Positions 6,764-10,351 of a DNA stretch of 10,351 nucleotides are shown one piece after another. This stretch comes from Syntrophaceae bacterium UBA4059. GTDB lineage: Bacteria; Desulfobacterota; Syntrophia; Syntrophales; Smithellaceae. Numbering within the stretch: position 1 is the stretch's first letter; every line of letters starts with the position of its first letter. The stretch spans positions 210 to 10,560 of the forward strand of contig DFZJ01000108.1 of assembly GCA_002382045.1 (NCBI GenBank). Direction: 5' to 3'. The notes under the pieces were generated by a model, which worked only from the letters and a program-made list of their open reading frames with translations, ran no database searches and was not told the DNA's origin. The translations under genes were made by a program, and so were the position numbers.

Positions 6764-7704
6764 TCCGGTATGCCGGCGTCAAGTGGCGCGAATCCGGTGT
6801 TTATCGTTCACAATTGCCTGCGTGTTTTCTTCTGACGATCTTTGCTCTGTTTCTGCTGATTTCCTGCGCAGGTCCGGACGTGCAAAAGAGTCCGGCAAAA
6901 GGTGTTTATCATATCGTCAAAAAAGGAGAAACAGCCTACCGCATTGCCCGCGCCTATTCGATCAGTTTACAGGATTTGGCAGAAGCCAATAATATCAGTG
7001 ATGTTTCCAGTCTTGAAGAAGGATCCGTCATTTTTATTCCCGATGCTGATCAGGTGATTGATGATGTTATGGCGCAGGCGGGAAAGGCCTGCGCTGATGT
7101 TAAACGGGATGGCGGATTGAAGTCTGCGAAAGTTCCTGATCGAAAAAAGTCTTCCATAACGGGTGATGCGACGCAATTGCCGGGGAAAAAGCCTTCTGAT
7201 AAACCGACGGTTGCCGAGTCATCGGACGGGGGGACTGCCATTGCCCCGCCTCAGGTTTCAACCCGGAAAAAAGAGGAAAAAAATGAAGATAAACAATCGC
7301 TAAGTGAAGAGAGAGATGAAGTTAAACCGGAAAAAGGCAGATTTGTCTGGCCGGTCAGAGGGACGGTGAAAACCCGTTTCGGGATTCAACCGAACAAAAC
7401 ATACCACAACTGGATCAAAATTGCCTGCCCCGCGGGAACGCAAGTTAAGGCGGCGGCGTCCGGAACGGTCATTTTCTCCGCAAGCTTGCCCCCCTTTGGG
7501 GAAACAATCATTATCCGTCATCCCAATGATTACGCAACCGTATACACACATCTCAGGAAAAGATACGTCAAGGTGGATAAGACCATTAAAAGAGGTGAGA
7601 CGATTGCTCTGGTCGGAGAAATTGACGAAACAAGAGACGCTTATATCAATTTTGAAATCCGTTTTAAGGGTAAAGCCCGGAATCCTCTATTTTACCTGCC
7701 CTAA
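6751..7704 (+). CDS. nlpD: NlpD/EnvC-like lipoprotein: LysM plus degenerate LytM (M23) domain
   Basis: A 317-residue envelope protein. A hydrophobic segment (about 25-38) ends in lipobox L-I-S-C with C39 as the predicted lipidated cysteine; the following residue is A rather than D, compatible with outer-membrane sorting. One LysM peptidoglycan-binding domain spans about 52-97, from Y-H-I-V-K-K-G-E-T to V-I-F-I-P. A charged, low-complexity linker (about 100-195) follows, then a LytM domain (about 197-315). The zinc-ligand pattern of active M23 peptidases is broken: H219 remains, but the expected D is K223 and the H-x-H is Y298-I-N300. That is how NlpD and EnvC look: they activate amidases that split septal peptidoglycan instead of cutting it. 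The ATG at 6751 has GGGAG five to six bases upstream; the ATG at 6760 is an alternative. The call combines visible domains with family knowledge; which amidase it serves is unknown. Confidence 0.86.
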   Translation: MERMIRYAGVKWRESGVYRSQLPACFLLTIFALFLLISCAGPDVQKSPAKGVYHIVKKGETAYRIARAYSISLQDLAEANNISDVSSLEEGSVIFIPDADQVIDDVMAQAGKACADVKRDGGLKSAKVPDRKKSSITGDATQLPGKKPSDKPTVAESSDGGTAIAPPQVSTRKKEEKNEDKQSLSEERDEVKPEKGRFVWPVRGTVKTRFGIQPNKTYHNWIKIACPAGTQVKAAASGTVIFSASLPPFGETIIIRHPNDYATVYTHLRKRYVKVDKTIKRGETIALVGEIDETRDAYINFEIRFKGKARNPLFYLP

Positions 7705-7766
7705 ATCCCCATGGCGTGAGCAACTATATGACATTCATGAAGCATTTCAGTAAAATGTATTAATTA

Positions 7767-7795
7767 TTGACTATATGGCGAAAAAGTGGTAATCT
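7767..7795 (+). promoter_or_regulatory. Candidate promoter of carD
   Basis: TTGACT (7767-7772, five of six consensus positions) and TAATCT (7790-7795) are 17 bases apart, and the -10 is preceded by TGG, giving an extended -10. The predicted start near 7802 leaves a leader of about 28 bases containing an AGGG ribosome-binding site (7817-7820). No terminator is visible between nlpD and this point, so read-through from the upstream operon is also possible. Confidence 0.5.
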
Positions 7796-7829
7796 TCTTC
7801 GTTATTATAGAAAGGCAGGGAAATAGCAA

Positions 7830-8315
7830 ATGTTTAAGGTAGGGGATTTGGCGGTATACCCGGCCCAGGGGGTCGGTGTCATTGAAGCTATTGAAAATAG
7901 AGAGGTTATGGGGAAGAAGCAGCCTTTTTATGTGATGAAAATTATGGGTAACGGCATGAAGATCATGATTCCGACCAGTTCAGCCAAGGCTGTAGGACTT
8001 CGCGAAGTCATTCTGGAGAAGGAAATCCCCAAGGTTTATGAGATTCTGCGCAATAAAGACGTTACCATTGACAAGCAGACCTGGAATAAGCGCTATCGGG
8101 AATATCTGGAGAAGATTAAAACCGGCTCTGTTTTTGAAATTGCCAGTGTTTTGAGGGATTTATTTATCCTGAAAAGTGATAAGAACCTCTCCTTCGGGGA
8201 GCGGAAAATGATGGACACTGCTAAGAATCTGCTGGTTAAGGAAATATCTGTCGCCACGAACGCGCAGGAAGCCAACGTTGAGCGTGATTTGCAGATGATT
8301 TTTACCGTGCAATAG
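7830..8315 (+). CDS. carD: CarD/CdnL family RNA-polymerase-binding transcription regulator
   Basis: This 161-residue protein is a CarD/CdnL regulator, which binds the RNA polymerase beta subunit and stabilises open complexes, notably at rRNA promoters. The N-terminal Tudor-like polymerase-interaction domain (about 1-60) begins F-K-V-G-D-L-A-V-Y-P-A-Q-G-V-G (2-16). The C-terminal helical DNA-binding domain (about 65-160) carries the conserved tryptophan W85, which wedges into the upstream edge of the bubble in studied homologues, and the motifs R-Y-R-E-Y-L-E-K-I-K-T-G (88-99) and L-S-F-G-E-R-K-M-M (120-128). Length is typical of the stand-alone CdnL type rather than the longer Myxococcus CarD with AT-hooks. 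The gene has its own candidate promoter and precedes the PIN-TRAM and isoprenoid genes, an arrangement shared in outline with many bacteria. Confidence 0.94.
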   Translation: MFKVGDLAVYPAQGVGVIEAIENREVMGKKQPFYVMKIMGNGMKIMIPTSSAKAVGLREVILEKEIPKVYEILRNKDVTIDKQTWNKRYREYLEKIKTGSVFEIASVLRDLFILKSDKNLSFGERKMMDTAKNLLVKEISVATNAQEANVERDLQMIFTVQ

Positions 8316-8365
8316 GGTTTATAATTTGTTCCTTTATTCCATGCTCTTTGAAAACCTGATAAGGA

Positions 8366-8394
8366 CTGATCAGCTTTCCTTGATCAAGGGAAAG
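8366..8394 (+). promoter_or_regulatory. Two adjacent palindromes including a nine-pair hairpin after carD
   Basis: CTGATCAG (8366-8373) abuts an inverted repeat at 8374-8394 with arms CTTTCCTT and AAGGGAAAG around GATCA; a G-T pair can extend it. The centre of the second, TTGATCAA, repeats the TGATCA core of the first. There is no following T-run, so it is not a standard terminator. It lies before the candidate promoter at 8421 and could be a carD mRNA 3' end structure or a DNA-binding site for a dimeric protein. Confidence 0.4.
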
Positions 8395-8420
8395 TAAGAC
8401 CTCCCTGTTTAATCTTTGAT

Positions 8421-8448
8421 TTGGCAACATGATTATTATTAATATTAT
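8421..8448 (+). promoter_or_regulatory. Candidate promoter of the PIN-TRAM gene
   Basis: TTGGCA (8421-8426) and TATTAT (8443-8448), each five of six consensus positions, are 16 bases apart in a markedly AT-rich stretch. The predicted start near 8455 leaves a leader of about 40 bases before the TTG start codon. This is the best promoter match in the window. Confidence 0.55.
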
Positions 8449-8480
8449 AAATATAGCATCAATTTGATTTTTTTATGGAA

Positions 8481-8486
8481 AGGAGG
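8481..8486 (+). promoter_or_regulatory. Strong Shine-Dalgarno that fixes the TTG start at 8495
   Basis: AGGAGG is a full anti-16S match and lies eight bases before TTG at 8495. The in-frame GTG at 8486 overlaps the last base of this site and could not use it, so TTG at 8495 is the better start. A seven-codon reading frame (ATG at 8475, TGA at 8496-8498) overlaps the TTG but has no ribosome-binding site. Confidence 0.75.
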
Positions 8487-8494
8487 TGTGGCAG

Positions 8495-9511
8495 TTGATC
8501 GTAAGAGCATTATTGGTTTTAGCCTGTTCGATTAGCGGTTATTTTATCGCTTATCACATGATGGCAACGACAAATTCGTATGCTGTTTTTCAAGCAATTA
8601 TTGGCTTTATTATAGGTTTGGTCGTTGCGCTGCTGGTTATCAGGGTTGAGCAGGACATCCGCAAGCTTTCCCTGAGAGTAATCGCGGGCGGTGTGGGCGG
8701 CATGGTTGTCGGATTGCTGATCGCGTTGATTCTTGGTTTTGGCCTGAACATGGTGATCAAGATCACGCAAAATCAGCAGGTTGTTCCCTGGATATATCTG
8801 TTGCTGACAGGAATTCTAGGCTATTTGGGACTTGCTCTCGGATCCAAAAAAGTTGATGAAATCAATTTTCGCGCAACAGAAAGCAAAAATGTTAATGATC
8901 ATCGTCTGCTGGATACCAGTGTGATCATTGATGGAAGAATCGCGGATATTTGCGATACGGGTTTTATGGATGGAGCATTAATTGTTCCGCGGTTTGTTCT
9001 CAATGAACTGCAATTTATCGCGGATTCTTCTGATTCCATGAAACGTTCGCGGGGCAGGCGGGGATTGGATGTTCTCAATCGCATGCAGAAAAGCTCCGCG
9101 ATTAATATTGAAATTGTTGAACAGGATTTTCCGAAAATAAAAGGCGTGGACGGTAAACTGGTGGCCCTGGCCCAGAAAATGAACGCCAAACTCATGACCA
9201 ACGATTATAATCTTAACAAGGTTGCTGAGTTGCAGGGCGTGCGGGTACTGAATGTCAACGAACTGGCCAATGCGATGAAACCGGTGGTTTTACCCGGAGA
9301 GCAGATACTGGTTAAAATTATTCGGGAAGGTAAGGAGCAGGGGCAGGGTGTCGGTTACCTCGATGATGGAACCATGATTATCGTGGACAGCGCGCAGAAA
9401 ATGATCAATATGAATGTCGAGGTTATTGTGACCAGCGTGCTGCAAACGACGGCCGGCCGGATGATTTTTACTGAACTGAAAGAAGCCGCCGAAAAGAAAA
9501 ATAATATATAA
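8495..9511 (+). CDS. Membrane-anchored PIN-TRAM domain protein (YacL family)
   Basis: A 338-residue protein of the YacL type. Four hydrophobic segments (about 1-22, 29-49, 62-87, 97-116) anchor it in the inner membrane. A PIN nuclease domain (about 135-255) follows, with all four acidic residues expected of a metal-dependent RNase: D140 in L-L-D-T-S, E171 in L-N-E-L, D219 in G-V-D-G-K and D237 in T-N-D-Y-N. A C-terminal TRAM domain (about 264-327), an RNA-binding beta-barrel, contains G-V-G-Y-L-D-D-G-T-M near 285-294. Intact acidic residues suggest an active RNase held at the membrane; its target is unknown. The gene has its own promoter candidate and a TTG start with a strong Shine-Dalgarno. 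It sits between carD and ispDF, and in Firmicutes such as Bacillus yacL likewise precedes ispD and ispF. It ends just before a strong terminator. Confidence 0.92.
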   Translation: MIVRALLVLACSISGYFIAYHMMATTNSYAVFQAIIGFIIGLVVALLVIRVEQDIRKLSLRVIAGGVGGMVVGLLIALILGFGLNMVIKITQNQQVVPWIYLLLTGILGYLGLALGSKKVDEINFRATESKNVNDHRLLDTSVIIDGRIADICDTGFMDGALIVPRFVLNELQFIADSSDSMKRSRGRRGLDVLNRMQKSSAINIEIVEQDFPKIKGVDGKLVALAQKMNAKLMTNDYNLNKVAELQGVRVLNVNELANAMKPVVLPGEQILVKIIREGKEQGQGVGYLDDGTMIIVDSAQKMINMNVEVIVTSVLQTTAGRMIFTELKEAAEKKNNI

Positions 9512-9524
9512 TATCATGGATGTA

Positions 9525-9552
9525 TTGTTTTTTTGCCGGAAAGAAATATCTT
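9525..9552 (+). promoter_or_regulatory. Weak candidate promoter before the terminator hairpin
   Basis: TTGTTT (9525-9530) and TATCTT (9547-9552) are 16 bases apart, each matching four of six consensus positions. If used, transcription would begin near 9559, at the first base of the following hairpin, so the ispDF message would carry that hairpin at its 5' end. I include it because ispDF otherwise has no visible promoter; the match is weak. Confidence 0.2.
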
Positions 9553-9558
9553 TGGCGA

Positions 9559-9596
9559 ACGGGCCCGGGAAAATAATTTTCCGGACCCGTTTTTTT
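9559..9596 (+). terminator. Strong intrinsic terminator between the PIN-TRAM gene and ispDF
   Basis: Long inverted repeat: outer arms ACGGG and CCCGT, then a C-A mismatch, then CCGG paired with CCGG through one bulged G, then AAAA with TTTT around a three-base loop (9559-9590). A run of seven T residues follows (9590-9596). This is a textbook rho-independent terminator about 50 bases after the PIN-TRAM stop, and only 14 bases before the ispDF start, which makes an attenuator role possible. Confidence 0.88.
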
Positions 9597-9610
9597 ATTG
9601 AAGATGAATT

Positions 9611-10351
9611 ATGAAAACAGTCGCTATTATCCCTGCGGGCGGTTTGGGTAAAAGATTGGGTGGCGATATCGCCAAACAATACCTTTGCCTGAATTCGCTG
9701 CCCGTGCTGGTTCATACGATCCGTGTATTTCAGAAATCGGACGTGATTTCTGAAGTCGTTCTGGTTGTGCCGCAAGATGATATAGCGTCTGTCCGGAAGC
9801 AGATTGTAGAAAAATACGGTTTGACAAAAGTATCGACGATTGTCGCCGGAGGCCATGAGCGCCAGGATTCGGTCCGCAACGGCTTTCGGGCCATTGCAAT
9901 GAAGTGCGATGTTGTAATGGTCCATGACGGTGTGCGTCCCTTCGTAACCGGGGAAATGATTGCCCGGGTTGCCGCAGCGGCGGCAGATACAGGTGCGGCT
10001 TCAATTGGCGTTAAAGCCAAAGATACGATCAAGGAAACAACCGATGAAAATAGGGTAACGGGAACGCTTCCCCGCCACAATTTATGGCAGACACAAACCC
10101 CTCAGGCTTTTCAATACGAACTTTTATGCAAAGCATATGAGGCGGCAGCCGGAGATAATTTTTATGGAACGGATGACGCGTCGTTAGTTGAGCGGTTGGG
10201 TGCAGAGGTCCGCATGATTGCCGGATCGTATGAAAACATCAAAATAACGACACCGGAAGATTTGATGATGGCGGAAGCGTTGATGAAAGAGAAAAGGAAA
10301 GAACAGATGATTTGCCGGAGCGGGTTGGGTTATGACAGCCATCGGTTTGCG
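9611..10351 (+). CDS. ispDF: IspD-IspF fusion (MEP-pathway bifunctional enzyme), cut by the window edge
   Basis: Two consecutive-family enzymes of the methylerythritol-phosphate isoprenoid route. Residues 1-228 are IspD, which joins CTP and methylerythritol 4-phosphate to CDP-methylerythritol: nucleotide-binding P-A-G-G-L-G-K-R (8-15) with R15, K22 in A-K-Q-Y, D106 and R109 in H-D-G-V-R-P, L-W-Q-T-Q-T-P-Q-A-F (158-167), G-T-D-D-A-S (186-191), and K211 in K-I-T-T-P-E-D. The reading frame continues without a stop into S-G-L-G-Y-D-S-H-R-F (237-246), the N-terminal signature of IspF with metal ligands D242 and H244. The gene is therefore a fusion as in other IspDF proteins, with IspF continuing beyond the window. 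A weak GAAG site precedes the ATG, and a terminator ends 14 bases upstream. The IspD call is firm; the IspF part rests on the first 15 or so residues. Confidence 0.93.
   Translation, partial: MKTVAIIPAGGLGKRLGGDIAKQYLCLNSLPVLVHTIRVFQKSDVISEVVLVVPQDDIASVRKQIVEKYGLTKVSTIVAGGHERQDSVRNGFRAIAMKCDVVMVHDGVRPFVTGEMIARVAAAAADTGAASIGVKAKDTIKETTDENRVTGTLPRHNLWQTQTPQAFQYELLCKAYEAAAGDNFYGTDDASLVERLGAEVRMIAGSYENIKITTPEDLMMAEALMKEKRKEQMICRSGLGYDSHRFA
10294..10309 (+). promoter_or_regulatory. Internal ribosome-binding site and in-frame ATG at the IspD/IspF junction
   Basis: AAGGA (10294-10298) lies eight bases before an in-frame ATG (10307), codon 233 of the fusion, directly before the IspF signature. It is placed as if it were the start of a free-standing ispF and could permit separate IspF synthesis from the same message, or be a relic of unfused genes. 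In-frame lysine and glutamate codons (GAA, AAA, AAG, AGG) create such sites by chance, so function is uncertain. Confidence 0.35.

Noticed and set aside
7705..7829. Search for rpoS or a small gene after nlpD, as in enterobacteria.
   Set aside because: The gap is 125 bases, with only a promoter-like element and ribosome-binding site for carD.
9290..9925. A 211-codon open frame on the minus strand spanning the end of the PIN-TRAM gene and the start of ispDF.
   Set aside because: It crosses two well-supported plus-strand genes and the strong terminator between them; the translation shows no recognisable domain.

Overview
The window reads as the chromosome of a Gram-negative bacterium, most likely a deltaproteobacterium (Desulfobacterota, perhaps near the Syntrophales). 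That placement is inferred from gene content and order: DciA rather than DnaC as helicase loader, CarD beside a PIN-TRAM membrane protein and IspD-IspF, a pcm-nlpD pair, and a PAS hybrid histidine kinase. No rRNA, tRNA, insertion sequence, CRISPR array or phage gene is visible. Coding density is high, and the longest gaps are about 175-180 bases.

Layout. Positions 1-135 hold the end of an upstream unit closed by a short hairpin terminator. A plus-strand TrmN6-like tRNA methyltransferase (136-891) then converges, with a 41-base overlap, on a minus-strand block. Read 5' to 3' on the minus strand, that block is: a phosphoglycerate mutase of the GpmI family (5539-3956), a macro-domain protein (3959-3420), a soluble PAS-PAS hybrid histidine kinase (3398-1383) and DciA (1351-851). 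Gaps or overlaps inside the block are -4, 21 and 31 bases, so it is probably one operon. A 175-base divergent region carries candidate promoters on both strands and a perfect 12-base palindrome. To its right, a plus-strand operon holds a small unrecognised helical protein, pcm and an NlpD-like lipoprotein, all overlapping. CarD, a PIN-TRAM protein (YacL-like) and the start of a fused IspD-IspF follow, each with its own intergenic signals.

The main discovery candidate is the phosphoglycerate mutase. Its sequence is a circular permutation of canonical GpmI. The half that normally forms the C-terminus comes first (residues about 7-304), and the normal N-terminus, including the DGWG and GNSE metal and nucleophile motifs, follows in the same uninterrupted frame (318-521). 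All expected metal ligands, the catalytic serine and most substrate-binding residues are present. Two usually invariant phosphotransferase-domain loops are altered.

Other notable points are an NlpD-like LytM domain that has lost its zinc ligands (a predicted amidase activator rather than an enzyme), a strong terminator ending only 14 bases before ispDF, an in-frame ribosome-binding site and ATG at the IspD/IspF junction, and a TTG start with a near-ideal Shine-Dalgarno for the PIN-TRAM gene.

Joint roles. The left block combines central carbon metabolism, ADP-ribose handling, signalling and replication initiation. The right block combines protein repair, cell-wall splitting, rRNA-linked transcription control, RNA turnover at the membrane and isoprenoid synthesis. 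Operon and promoter calls are inferences from spacing and sequence only.
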